A stretch of 64,000 bases of DNA from Christiangramia bathymodioli (GTDB lineage: Bacteria > Bacteroidota > Bacteroidia > Flavobacteriales > Flavobacteriaceae). The stretch lies in contig SRSL01000002.1 of the NCBI GenBank assembly GCA_009735695.1, positions 177,229 through 241,228 of the forward strand. Direction: 5' to 3'. Shown here in pieces: positions 26,590 to 35,733 of the stretch. The position numbers and the translations under genes were made by a program. A model generated the notes under the pieces. It worked only from the letters and a program-made list of their open reading frames with translations, did not search any database and was not told where the DNA came from. Position 1 is the stretch's first letter, and the number at the start of each line of letters is the position of its first letter.

Positions 26590-26893
26590 GCAATTTTATG
26601 AATTTAACTTAATTCAAAATTAAACAAAAGTTTCAATATATGGAAACTTTATCGTGTAGAAATATTGCAGCTAACTAGTTGAAAAAATGAATATAATTAT
26701 GGAGGGATTTCAGGTTTATAGTATTGAGATGGGAATTAAATAGAACCTGAAGTTTACAGGCATTTGGAAAGAATCAGGGATACCTAATATGCACAGGTAT
26801 TATCAAAATTTCTAGCAATAAAAAAGATTTGATTTAACGTACAATAAAAAAACCACCTGGTACAGGTGGTTTTTATTTTAATTCAGAGAAAAA
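26590..26893. other. Gene-free stretch between toxin remnant and catalase
   Basis: Apart from the terminator at 26851-26871 I see no gene. GCAGCTAAC at 26668-26676 nearly mirrors the GTTAGCAGC on the other side of the toxin-antitoxin pair (25897-25905), which may mark the borders of an inserted unit. The rest is AT-rich without an open frame of note. Confidence 0.4.
26844..26879 (-). terminator. Rho-independent terminator of katE
   Basis: AACCACCTG (26851-26859) and CAGGTGGTT (26863-26871) form a perfect 9-bp stem with a 3-base loop, flanked by A7 on one side and TTTTATTTT on the other, so it can work in both directions. It lies 15-40 bp after the stop of the minus-strand catalase gene. Confidence 0.85.
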
Positions 26894-29020
26894 TCATGCG
26901 GGGATCTTTTTAGCTTCTTTTTCCCGCTTCCAGTTTCGATGCATTTGAATAGCCTTGATAAAATCTTCCGGAGCTTTATTGATAAAGATGGCGTCGTCTT
27001 TTTTAAATTGCTTGCCATAGGTTTCATCGAATAGCTTTTCAGCTTCAGAATCGATCGCAATCGCCTTGCAATGCTTAATGGTTTCATTAATGAATTTTTT
27101 GGCTTTGGCCATTTCCATTAAGGAATCGATGCTTTCGCTGCCCCCGGGAATGTACAGAGCATCGAAAACCACACTTTCAGTGGTCATCAACGCGGCGTCT
27201 ACTTTATGTTTCTTGTTTTCACTGCACTTAACCTCGCCACCATGGCTGGCAACGATATTCACCACGGCATTCTTTTTTTCCAGTGCGCTTTTCATTTTGC
27301 TGAATTCTGAGGCATTAAAACCGTCGCTTACCAGGAAGGCGATCTTCCTGGATTCAATACTGTCAGATTTTATATGCGTCTGGCTTAATGCGGCTGAACT
27401 CTTTATATAGTCTTTTCTTTTCCCCGGCTGGTTGGTTTTAGAACCGGCATCGGCTCCGATCGCCTGGTTTACCGGTTTATCAATTTCTGAAGGTATCTCC
27501 ATTCCCAGGTTCCCGGCTACTTTTTCGGCAAGATTTTCATCGATCTGATTGATCATCCATAACATTCTCTTTTTTATATGGTCATAAGTACATTTTCCAA
27601 GTTCGAATGAATACGCCTCGACTACATGTTCTTTTTCCCATTCTTCCAGGCTTCTATAAAAGATTCCCGGTTGTGAAAAGTGATCGCTGAAACTTTCACT
27701 TCTAGCTCTTACTTTATTACCGTCCTGCCTTTCTTCATAACTGGTAAATCCACCTTCGGCCATTTTTGCCAGGTGAGGACAACCACCGCCAATCGAATTA
27801 GGGAAATAGGCAGTTTTGCCCTTGTTCACAGTCATTCTCATATGGGCATCTCGCTGGTTATTGTGAACTTCATTTACGGGACGATTGATAGGAATTTCAT
27901 GAAAGTTAGGACTTCCAAGCCTGGACAATTGTGTGTCTGTATAAGAGAACAGCCTGCCCTGTAACAACGGATCGTTGGTAAAATCAATTCCCGGAACGAT
28001 ATGGCCCGGGTGAAAGGCGACCTGTTCAGTTTCTGAAAAGAAATTATCGGGGTTACGGTTCAGCGTCATTTTTCCAATTCGCTGTACGGGAACCATTTCT
28101 TCCGGAATTAATTTGGTAGGATCAAGGAGATCGAATTCGAATTTATGTTCATCCTCTTCTGGCACTACCTGGATTCCAAGTTCCCATTCGGGATAATTTC
28201 CTGCTTCAATAGCATCCCAAAGATCCCTTCGGTGAAAGTCAGTATCGGCTCCGTGAAGTTTTACGGCTTCATCCCAGGTCACCGAATTTACCCCAAGCAA
28301 CGGTTTCCAGTGAAATTTCACAAAATGCGATTTGCCTTCTTTATTAACCAGGCGAAAAGTGTGAATTCCGAAGCCTTCCATCATTCTGAAACTTCTGGGA
28401 ATGGCGCGGTCACTCATAACCCATATATGGTTATGTAGGGTTTCAGGGGTAAGGGATACGAAATCATAAAAAGTGTCATGGGCTGATGCTGCCTGTGGAA
28501 TCTCTCGGTCTGGTTCGGGTTTTACCGAATGGATTAGATCGGGAAATTTCATGGCATCCTGAATAAAAAATATGGGCATATTATTACCTACCAGGTCAAA
28601 AACTCCTTCTTCCGTATAAAATTTCACAGCAAAGCCACGTACATCCCTGGCCAGGTCTGCAGAACCCTTGGAACCGGCCACCGTTGAAAATCTCACAAAA
28701 ACAGGTGTTTTTCTGGAAGTATCAGTGAAAATCCCAGCTTTGGTAAGCTTTTCCTGACTTTCATAAAGTTCAAAATAACCGTGCGCCCCGCTTCCCCTCG
28801 CATGTACGATACGCTCCGGGATACGTTCATGGTCGAAATGAGTGATCTTTTCTCGAAGAATAAAATCTTCCAGCAGGCTTGCACCTCTTTCTCCTGCTTT
28901 TAGGGAATTATTTGTGTCGTTGACCTTAACTCCTTGATTAGTGGTCATGGTTCTACCTTCGGCATTAGATGTGTTCTTTTCCAAATCTTTCTCCTTGGCA
29001 TCTTTCTTCTCGTTGCTCAT
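26894..29020 (-). CDS. katE: Large-subunit catalase HPII with C-terminal amidotransferase-like domain
   Basis: About 708 residues, in the size class of large (clade 2) catalases, which split hydrogen peroxide. Visible sites: ERIVHARGSGAHG (catalytic His about 73), NNMPIFFIQDAMKFPD (catalytic Asn) and LFSYTDTQLSRLG (proximal haem-ligand Tyr). After the catalase core comes a flavodoxin/GATase1-like domain from about residue 555 (KIAFLVSDGFNASEF, ALYIPGGSES), found only in large catalases. The ATG at 29020 (MSNEKKDAKEK) is preferred: a frame extension upstream lacks homology and starts at a non-ATG codon. Monocistronic with its own terminator. Confidence 0.93.
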   Translation of the reverse strand: MSNEKKDAKEKDLEKNTSNAEGRTMTTNQGVKVNDTNNSLKAGERGASLLEDFILREKITHFDHERIPERIVHARGSGAHGYFELYESQEKLTKAGIFTDTSRKTPVFVRFSTVAGSKGSADLARDVRGFAVKFYTEEGVFDLVGNNMPIFFIQDAMKFPDLIHSVKPEPDREIPQAASAHDTFYDFVSLTPETLHNHIWVMSDRAIPRSFRMMEGFGIHTFRLVNKEGKSHFVKFHWKPLLGVNSVTWDEAVKLHGADTDFHRRDLWDAIEAGNYPEWELGIQVVPEEDEHKFEFDLLDPTKLIPEEMVPVQRIGKMTLNRNPDNFFSETEQVAFHPGHIVPGIDFTNDPLLQGRLFSYTDTQLSRLGSPNFHEIPINRPVNEVHNNQRDAHMRMTVNKGKTAYFPNSIGGGCPHLAKMAEGGFTSYEERQDGNKVRARSESFSDHFSQPGIFYRSLEEWEKEHVVEAYSFELGKCTYDHIKKRMLWMINQIDENLAEKVAGNLGMEIPSEIDKPVNQAIGADAGSKTNQPGKRKDYIKSSAALSQTHIKSDSIESRKIAFLVSDGFNASEFSKMKSALEKKNAVVNIVASHGGEVKCSENKKHKVDAALMTTESVVFDALYIPGGSESIDSLMEMAKAKKFINETIKHCKAIAIDSEAEKLFDETYGKQFKKDDAIFINKAPEDFIKAIQMHRNWKREKEAKKIPA

Positions 29021-29166
29021 AATATGATTTATTAGTATGGTTTGCTTAAAATTAAAACGAACAGGCGATGCATAGGAATAATTTCCTGTTAAACAATGCC
29101 GGGAATTTCTTAAAATACAAATAATAAACTCTCCATGTTTTTTAAAATATTTCAAGACAATGGTAG

Positions 29167-29849
29167 TATGATCCTGTGAATAGCGCAGCGGCAACAGGAG
29201 ATTATGCGACGCTTAAGGAAAAAGGTTCGACTGGACTCATCGAAATAGTCAATAAATCTTACGATTCCTTGAGCGAGGATGATTTTTAAAAATTCTGTAA
29301 AGCAATGGATGGATACCACCAGAACGAGAAGTTCGATATGACCTATAAGGAGGGGGTCCATTTGCCCATCTTTCATTTACTGGAGTATTTAAGAGAAAAT
29401 GATTTCGAGACCTTGATTGTAAGTGGCGGTGGATTTTATGCGGGTCGGGGCAGATGAGGTCTACGGCATTCACACTAACCAGGTGGTTGGTAGTTATGGT
29501 GAGGTTGATTTTAGCAATAAGGATGGTAAGCCAACGATTTATAAAAAACGGGGATATTTTCTTTGACGATAAAAAGGCCAAACCAGAAGCCATTCATCGA
29601 TTCATTGGCAAGAAGCCTGTTTTTGTTGGAGGAAATAGCGACGGTGACCAGGCCATGATGGAATATGCGAGTACTTCCGATTATAATACCATGTGCATCA
29701 TTCTTCACCATACCGATGGGGAAAGAGAGTACGCCTATGATACCAAAACCTTGAGTGGACATCTTGAAACTGCCCTGGAAATGGCGAAGGAAAAAAACTG
29801 GCTGGTCATCGATATGAAGAACGATTTTAAACAAATTTTTCCAGAATAA
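29167..29849 (+). pseudogene. HAD-superfamily phosphatase remnant, N-terminally truncated and frameshifted
   Basis: Three pieces of one HAD phosphatase can be read in turn. The first frame (from 29167: YDPVNSAAATGDYATLKEKG...) hits TAA at 29287-29289 where Lys is expected (DDFKKFC). The same frame continues to TLIVSGGG, then about 5 bp are missing near 29433 where relatives read GGGIDFM, and the frame shifts to FMRVGADEVYGIHTNQVVGS. A second shift near 29550 leads to DIFFDDKKAKPEAIHRFIGK and GGNSDGDQAMMEY (motif IV) up to the TAA at 29849. The N-terminal half with the catalytic DxDGT motif is absent. The product cannot be active. Confidence 0.85.
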
Positions 29850-29878
29850 TATAGGAAGGGAATGTTTCAAATTCAATA

Positions 29879-29908
29879 AATACCGGCCAAATGCCGGTAT
29901 TTTTATTT
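29879..29908 (+). terminator. Rho-independent terminator after the HAD remnant
   Basis: AATACCGGC (29879-29887) pairs with GCCGGTATT (29893-29901) over a 5-base loop, then TTTATTT. It lies 30 bp after the last stop of the broken phosphatase and isolates it from the next operon. Confidence 0.85.
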
Positions 29909-29972
29909 AAAAAACTAGCAACAAGGAACTTAAAGAGATTTTTTCTTAAATTAATACTTGTTAAATCTACCT

Positions 29973-30821
29973 ATGAAACTACTGAAAAAGCCAATTGTTC
30001 AAATTCTGGTTTTCGGCTGTTGCCTGGCGGCTATTTTACTGATCGTCTTTGGTCCTCAAACTCCAGGGGTTGAAGATAGAAAAGTGCTTATAGGGAATGC
30101 CGATGTGGCTCAGCTTATTGCCAGCTGGCAACGCACCTGGAATCGAATGCCTACCGAAGAGGAGTTAAGTGGACTTCTGGATAATCACGTTCGTGAGGAG
30201 ATTCTTTACCGGGAGGCCCTTAACCAGAAATTCGATGAGAACAATTCAATGATAAGGCGAGGTCTTATCGTCCAAATGAATATGCTCGCCGAATCCCAGG
30301 CACAGGACAAGAAAATTTCAGAAGAAGCCATAAAAGCTTATTACGATCTCCGCAAGGACCAGTTCAGCAGTTCGCCGAAATATACTTTTACACAGATCTA
30401 TTTTGATGCTTCCGAAGCGGAAGCAAAGATTCAGGAAATTGCCCAAAGGCTGAATAACGAAAATATGAATCCCAGTGATTCTGATTTGCCTGGAAATAAA
30501 GGGATGCTTCAGCAAAGATTTGAGAATGCCGATGATTATAACATCAGGAGAGCCCTTGGAGAAGATTTTTCACAGAAACTCGATGAGCTTGAGCTGAATA
30601 GATGGGAAGGACCAATTTCTTCAGGTTTTGGCTGGCATCTCATTTATATAACCGAAAAAACACCCCCCGAACCCTTGCCGCTGGAGGCCGTTCGCGAAAA
30701 TATACTCACTGAATTGCAATACGAAGAGGCCCAGGCCGCCAAGGAGCAGTTCTATACCGAGCTTCGTCAGCAGTACGACGTGGTTTACGAGGGGATCGCT
30801 AAAGACCTGGTGAATGAATAA
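29973..30821 (+). CDS. Parvulin-type peptidyl-prolyl isomerase, membrane-anchored
   Basis: About 282 residues. A single hydrophobic segment (residues 8-28, IVQILVFGCCLAAILLIVFG) acts as an uncleaved anchor or signal. Residues 35-130 are a SurA-like helical part with EEELSGLLDNHVREEILYRE, and 135-240 a PpiC parvulin-type domain (KYTFTQIYFDASEAEAK, ELNRWEGPISSGFGWHLIYI). It probably folds envelope proteins encoded in the same operon. The stop overlaps the start of the next gene by 8 bp. The ATG at 29973 is chosen over a TTG five codons upstream. Confidence 0.82.
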   Translation: MKLLKKPIVQILVFGCCLAAILLIVFGPQTPGVEDRKVLIGNADVAQLIASWQRTWNRMPTEEELSGLLDNHVREEILYREALNQKFDENNSMIRRGLIVQMNMLAESQAQDKKISEEAIKAYYDLRKDQFSSSPKYTFTQIYFDASEAEAKIQEIAQRLNNENMNPSDSDLPGNKGMLQQRFENADDYNIRRALGEDFSQKLDELELNRWEGPISSGFGWHLIYITEKTPPEPLPLEAVRENILTELQYEEAQAAKEQFYTELRQQYDVVYEGIAKDLVNE

Positions 30822-32937
30822 AAGCTTCAAAAAGCTTATTTTTTTCTTTGTTCTTGGAATCTGCTTATTAAGACCTGCAGATTTCCGGGCCGATATCGTT
30901 TTTCCTGCCCGGCTCGAACTCACCGAAACCGAACCCGGTATTTTTGATGTGTTTTTCACCCTTCCTGTTATTAACGGAAAAGTGCTGAAGGCGAGTCCAA
31001 TCCTGCCGGGAAATTGTGATAATCTCAATGAACCAAAAATAACAGGATCTGCCTACTCCAAAGTACTTACCTGGAGCATCACGTGTGAAGATCAGCTTTA
31101 CGGAAAACAGATAGGGATCGAAGGCCTGCAGGGCAGCCAGGTGGAGATACTACTTGTGATTAACTTACTGGATGGTCGAAGTTTTAATAAAAAATTAAAC
31201 CCGGCCATGGCTTATTTCGAAGTGCCGTATCCTCCAACTGGTCTCGAATTACTAAAATCCGGATCCTATAATGGTGCCAGGGCTGTACTTATCCAGCCAT
31301 ATATTTACCTGCTTATTTTCACCATGATCTTCCTTTTTGGGGTAAAAGGTCAGAAAAGATTTTACCTGTCATTATTTTTTGGGATTTTGGCAGGTTTTTT
31401 TCTGGGAAACTTTGAGATGATTAAGTCTCCAGGCTGGGTATTTCCTCTTACTGCACTAAGTTGCGTTTTCTTATTGGCTATAAAATTTATAGGTGTAAGA
31501 ATTAAGAATTTTTCTACGCTATTGATTTTATCTGCAGGCCTTTTCCTGGGAAATCTCCTCGGCCTGCATAAAACCGAATTGGTTTTGACTCCCGGTGAAC
31601 AGCTTTGGTTTTCGTCTTGTTTTAGCCTTGGGATTGCGCTTGGAGTGATGCTGGCTTTAGTTGCTTTTTATCAGCTTAAACAGATCCTGGTTACCTACGG
31701 AATTTTTGAAAAAATTATCTCTCCTATTTCAATCATAATTGGTTCGGTAGCTTTTGGCCTCTTCATTTTTGAAACCAGTCTGTTCTGGAGAACGCCTTCC
31801 ATGCTACCCAAAATCCCGGCGATCATCCTTTTGTTTTTTCTGTTGCTGCCAGTAATTGGTCCGGTTCGGAACCTATTGGCGACGGGATTAAGTTTTGCTT
31901 TTTTCTCAGCTATGGGTTTAATCCTTGTCATGAATGGCCTTACTATACCCTATGCGGAGATCATTCTGCTTGCCCTGATCCTGATAATTAGCCTTTTTCT
32001 ATTACTGAAAGGTTCTGTACCAAAATTGTTATTTCTGCTTTTTATCACTATTGGATGCCTAGTTGCCGGAAATATCCTTGGACGATTTGCCAATGATAAT
32101 CTATCTTTTCCAGTGGGCCGTTCTGTTGGTTTCCTTACTACCGGCTTATTCCTGGTTGGAATCTTGGGAAGTTTTCGAACTCACAGGCCTGCATCAGGTA
32201 GTTTTGAAAAGATCATTTCCACAGTGCTGTTAGCTTTCGGAATCCTCCTAGTACTTCGCCTTTTCAGCAATGAATATTTTGAAGGTTTTGCTTCCGAATA
32301 TTTAAGCGGAAGTCTTCCAATCCCGATTTTCACAATAATTTTATTGATCCTTGCCATTATTGTCTGGCCACGTAACAGGAGGATTCACCGGCAGATGCAA
32401 CTTCAATCCCGAAAACCTGTACTCAGCCTGAGCCTGTTCATCCTGGCCATCCTGTTATTACCCATTCATATAGGAGTTAAAAACCCATGGTTCGAGCCCA
32501 AAGACCTTGACCGGCAGGGAATGAAACTGATCATGGAGAATGTGCTTTCCAATACTTATAATGCTTTCAATGAGGAAGACGAGGAGAAATTGTTCGAGGA
32601 GCTTTCACAGAATGTGGATGCTGAACTACTTGATAATATCTACCTGGACAGCCGTAGAAGATTGAATATGGGATTGCGCGAAGGGGCCGAGGTAAGTGTG
32701 CAGGAGGTGGAATTGAACAGCCTGGGAGATCCAGATCTGCAAACTGGTAGCGATGTGCTGGAATATCCCGCCCAGTGGACCGTAACGGCCCGGGTACGTC
32801 ATCTTAAGCATATACATTACCGTAAAAACTCATATTCGGGCACGGTTGCCCTGAAATCTATAGATAACCAATGGAAGATCTCAAAAATAAGCCTCACCTC
32901 CGAAGACCGGAAAGTGATCGCGGCTTCAAGCCTGTGA
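30814..32937 (+). CDS. HupE/UreJ-like multi-helix membrane protein with periplasmic domains
   Basis: 707 residues: signal-like helix (8-27), a periplasmic beta domain (28-150, ADIVFPARLELTETEPGIFDVFF), then a dense run of about 14 membrane helices (165-555), and a C-terminal soluble domain (560-707) with KHIHYRKNSYSGTVALKS. The N-terminal domain plus helices resemble the HupE/UreJ family, linked to nickel/cobalt uptake in hydrogenase and urease operons; here no such enzymes occur. The neighbourhood (ABC ATPase, FtsX-type permease, ZnuA-like protein) instead suggests metal handling. The final domain is extra compared with ordinary HupE of about 200 residues. Confidence 0.7.
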   Translation: MNKSFKKLIFFFVLGICLLRPADFRADIVFPARLELTETEPGIFDVFFTLPVINGKVLKASPILPGNCDNLNEPKITGSAYSKVLTWSITCEDQLYGKQIGIEGLQGSQVEILLVINLLDGRSFNKKLNPAMAYFEVPYPPTGLELLKSGSYNGARAVLIQPYIYLLIFTMIFLFGVKGQKRFYLSLFFGILAGFFLGNFEMIKSPGWVFPLTALSCVFLLAIKFIGVRIKNFSTLLILSAGLFLGNLLGLHKTELVLTPGEQLWFSSCFSLGIALGVMLALVAFYQLKQILVTYGIFEKIISPISIIIGSVAFGLFIFETSLFWRTPSMLPKIPAIILLFFLLLPVIGPVRNLLATGLSFAFFSAMGLILVMNGLTIPYAEIILLALILIISLFLLLKGSVPKLLFLLFITIGCLVAGNILGRFANDNLSFPVGRSVGFLTTGLFLVGILGSFRTHRPASGSFEKIISTVLLAFGILLVLRLFSNEYFEGFASEYLSGSLPIPIFTIILLILAIIVWPRNRRIHRQMQLQSRKPVLSLSLFILAILLLPIHIGVKNPWFEPKDLDRQGMKLIMENVLSNTYNAFNEEDEEKLFEELSQNVDAELLDNIYLDSRRRLNMGLREGAEVSVQEVELNSLGDPDLQTGSDVLEYPAQWTVTARVRHLKHIHYRKNSYSGTVALKSIDNQWKISKISLTSEDRKVIAASSL

Positions 32938-33617
32938 TCCGGCTGCAGGAGGTTCAGTTCTCTTATCCCCGGGATTCTTTCCAATTAAGTATCCCCAGGC
33001 TTGATATTGGCCGCGCCGAAAAACTGGCTATTACCGGCCCCAGTGGCTGCGGAAAAACAACTTTACTTAACCTTATTTCGGGGATCATTAGACCGGTTTC
33101 CGGGAGTATCCAATTTGAAGATATTGACCTGACTGCTTTAAATGCGCAGGACCTGAAAGATTTCCGGTTGATCAAAATGGGATTGATCTTCCAGCAATTT
33201 GAATTACTGAATTACCTGAATGTACTGGATAACGTGCTTTTGCCATTCAGGATCAACCCAATTTTAAACCTGGATGAGGATATTAAAGAAAGAGCGGTTT
33301 CCCTGATCAGGTCTCTGGGACTTGGGGACAAACTAAAGCGTTCCCCGGCAAGGCTTTCTCAGGGAGAGAGGCAACGTGTTTCGGTTGCGAGGGCGCTGGT
33401 CACCAAACCTGAAGTACTTATTTGCGATGAACCAACTGCTAACCTGGACCCGGTAAATCGCGACCGGATCCTTGATATCATCGATTCTTATTGCGAAGAA
33501 AACAAAACCACTTTGATCATGGTAACCCATGACCAGGAGATCCTGCACAGGTTTCACCGCATCATTAATATCCTGGATTATTCGAATTATAATGATAAAC
33601 ACGAGCTAAATGGGTAA
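32934..33617 (+). CDS. ABC transporter ATP-binding protein, LolD/MacB type
   Basis: About 227 residues from the GTG at 32934 (VIRLQEVQFSYP), which overlaps the upstream stop in a GTGA arrangement and matches the usual start of this family; an ATG at 32871 would add 21 atypical residues and overlap the upstream gene by 67 bp. Walker A GPSGCGKTTLLN, Q-loop LIFQQFELLNYL, signature LSQGERQRVSVARAL, Walker B VLICDEPTANLD and switch His in MVTHDQE are all present. It energises the FtsX-type permease encoded next (8-bp overlap). Confidence 0.9.
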   Translation: MIRLQEVQFSYPRDSFQLSIPRLDIGRAEKLAITGPSGCGKTTLLNLISGIIRPVSGSIQFEDIDLTALNAQDLKDFRLIKMGLIFQQFELLNYLNVLDNVLLPFRINPILNLDEDIKERAVSLIRSLGLGDKLKRSPARLSQGERQRVSVARALVTKPEVLICDEPTANLDPVNRDRILDIIDSYCEENKTTLIMVTHDQEILHRFHRIINILDYSNYNDKHELNG

Positions 33618-34788
33618 CAGTTTTTACATAGCCTGGAAATACCTGCAATTTTACTGGGGCAAAACCCTGTTGCTCATCCTTTCCATCGCGCTCGTCATAT
33701 TTATCCCGTTTGGACTTAATTACCTCGTAAACAAAGGTTCTGAAGATTTGATGAACAGGGCTGAAAAAACACCCTTAATTGTAGGTGCTAAAGGCAGCGA
33801 GACCGAACTCAGCTTAAGCTCGTTGTATTTTAAAAGACCTAAGATCGAAGCACTTGAATACCGGGAAGTTGAAAAAATGAAAGCTCAACAACTGGGCAAA
33901 CCCATTCCACTGAACCTGAAATATCATGTTAAAGAACAACCTATCGTGGGAACCACTTCAGATTATTTTGAATTCCGAAAACTGCAATTAAAAGAAGGCC
34001 GAAGAATGGCCATTTTGGGAGAATGTGTCTTAGGAGCCAAAGCTGCGCAAAAGCTCAATGCAGAAGTTGGTGGTTCGGTGATTTCGTCACCTTCAGCGGC
34101 TTTTGATGTTGCCGGAAGTTTTCCTTTAAAGATGAGCGTGGTAGGTATTTTAGAAGAGACCGGTACGCCCGATGACGAAGCCGTATTTACCGATATCAAG
34201 ACCAGCTGGGTCATTTCCGGGAAGGCTCATGGTCACCAGGACCTGCAGCAGGTTGAAAATGACAGTCTTTTGCTGAATAAGAGTGAATCCCGGGCTGTGG
34301 CGAGTCCGGCGGTACTTTCCTATACCGAAATCACCCCGGAAAATATCAATTCTTTCCATTTTCATGGGGATCCCAGCGATTATCCCGTAAATGCGATCAT
34401 CGTTCAGCCAAATGACCGTAAATCGGCTTTGATGCTGAGGGGACGTTATGAGAATGAACAGGATTCCGCGCAAATGCTGGTGCCGGCAGAAGTCATTGCC
34501 CAGCTGGTAGATACCATGATCTCGGTGCGTGACCTGCTTATCCTCGCCGGGGTCATCATTGGCATTGCCTGCCTCGCGATCCTGGCTTTTGTGTTCGCGC
34601 TTTCCATTAAACTTAGAAAAGCCGAACTCACTACCATGAAACATATTGGCGCTTCCCGTAATTTTATCGGGAGCGTCCTAAGCCTGGAAATAGGCATCGT
34701 GCTGATTTCAGCTATAATCATTTCCGGATTAATAACTTTACTATTAGGAAATTTTGGAATTCCCCTCATCGAAAAATTCATCTCATGA
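33610..34788 (+). CDS. FtsX/MacB-type ABC transporter permease
   Basis: 392 residues with the FtsX layout: one N-terminal helix (about 20-40, GKTLLLILSIALVIFIPFGL), a large periplasmic domain (45-290), and a cluster of helices at the C-terminus. The latter contains VRDLLILAGVIIGIACLAIL and the conserved coupling stretch LRKAELTTMKHIGASRNFIG. Such permeases do not import metal ions but act as mechanotransmitters or lipoprotein extractors. It overlaps the ATPase by 8 bp and the next gene, a ZnuA-like lipoprotein, by 4 bp, so the products surely work together. Confidence 0.87.
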   Translation: MGNSFYIAWKYLQFYWGKTLLLILSIALVIFIPFGLNYLVNKGSEDLMNRAEKTPLIVGAKGSETELSLSSLYFKRPKIEALEYREVEKMKAQQLGKPIPLNLKYHVKEQPIVGTTSDYFEFRKLQLKEGRRMAILGECVLGAKAAQKLNAEVGGSVISSPSAAFDVAGSFPLKMSVVGILEETGTPDDEAVFTDIKTSWVISGKAHGHQDLQQVENDSLLLNKSESRAVASPAVLSYTEITPENINSFHFHGDPSDYPVNAIIVQPNDRKSALMLRGRYENEQDSAQMLVPAEVIAQLVDTMISVRDLLILAGVIIGIACLAILAFVFALSIKLRKAELTTMKHIGASRNFIGSVLSLEIGIVLISAIIISGLITLLLGNFGIPLIEKFIS

Positions 34789-35705
34789 AAAAGATCATTT
34801 TATCATTGACGCTTTTAGTCCTGGTTTTCGCCTGTAAAAATGAAGAAAAACAAAGTTTACAGGAGGAAGCCAAAGAGCCTGAAAAACAACCGGTGGTATA
34901 CGTAAGTAATTATCCGCTGTATTATTTCGCCAGCGAAATAGGCGGCGATGCTATAGACCTGAGATTTCCGGCATCCGGGGAAACCGACCCTTCCGGCTGG
35001 GTTCCCGGGGCTGAAAATATTGTAAAAATGCAGGAAGCAGATCTTATCCTGCTGAACGGCGCCACATTCGAAAAATGGCTGAATAATGTTACTCTCAAGG
35101 ATGAAGATATGGTGAACACCACCGAGGGGATGCAGGACAAAATGCTTCCCCTGGGAGAACAATTCACCCATAGTCATGGAGAAGGAGGGGAGCATACCCA
35201 CGAAGGTACTGCCAGCATTACCTGGCTGGATCTCTCCCTGGCGATCGCCCAGGCCGAAAAAGTGAACGAAGCGCTGAAAAAAGAAGCTCCGGGTAAAAGT
35301 AAAAACTTCCAGGCGAATTTTGAAAAGCTGAAGAACAGTCTTTCTGAATTGCATAAGAACTACCAGAGCCTGAAAATAGATCCTGAAAAAGTACAGTTGA
35401 TCTATTCACATCCTGTATATCAATACCTGCAAAACGCCTACGGACTAGCAGGAGAAGGCCTGCATTGGGAACCTTCAGATGGCTGGGACAAGGATAAAAA
35501 ACAGGAAATTGAACACCTGGCTAATAAAGCTAAAAAGACCTACCTGGTTTGGGAAGATGAACCTTCCAAAGCCATGCGCGAAGGCCTGGAGGAAATAGGA
35601 GTCACTTCCATAGTGGTGAATCCGCTTTTCGGGCAGCCGGAAAACCTGGATATGCAGGAAGTCTTGTTCAAGAACCTGCAAAGTCTTCAGAAGATTTCTG
35701 AATAA
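34785..35705 (+). CDS. ZnuA-like metal-binding lipoprotein (cluster A-I substrate-binding protein)
   Basis: 306 residues with a lipobox (LLVLVFACKNE, Cys at about 17), so it is anchored in the envelope. The fold is that of zinc/manganese cluster 9 binding proteins: PVVYVSNYPLYYFASEIGGD, a His-rich loop HSHGEGGEHTHEG near residue 125-137, the second metal site YSHPVYQYL near 205, and an acidic C-terminal site. The Gly/Glu/His loop is typical of zinc-specific members. No ZnuB-type permease follows; instead it is coupled to an FtsX-type transporter, an unusual pairing. Confidence 0.85.
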   Translation: MKKIILSLTLLVLVFACKNEEKQSLQEEAKEPEKQPVVYVSNYPLYYFASEIGGDAIDLRFPASGETDPSGWVPGAENIVKMQEADLILLNGATFEKWLNNVTLKDEDMVNTTEGMQDKMLPLGEQFTHSHGEGGEHTHEGTASITWLDLSLAIAQAEKVNEALKKEAPGKSKNFQANFEKLKNSLSELHKNYQSLKIDPEKVQLIYSHPVYQYLQNAYGLAGEGLHWEPSDGWDKDKKQEIEHLANKAKKTYLVWEDEPSKAMREGLEEIGVTSIVVNPLFGQPENLDMQEVLFKNLQSLQKISE

Positions 35706-35733
35706 AATAAAGGTTGTCTAAAAATCGTTTTTC

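Noticed and set aside
29021-29194. N-terminal extension of catalase
   Set aside because: The 58 added residues have no catalase similarity and no ATG at the start; MSNEKKDAKEK at 29020 is a typical beginning.
29454-29849. Intact 131-residue protein
   Set aside because: It is only the C-terminal end of the broken HAD phosphatase; the upstream pieces continue the same alignment in other frames.
32871-32933. Upstream ATG start of the ABC ATPase
   Set aside because: It would overlap the HupE-like gene by 67 bp and add residues atypical for the family; the GTG at 32934 gives the usual start.
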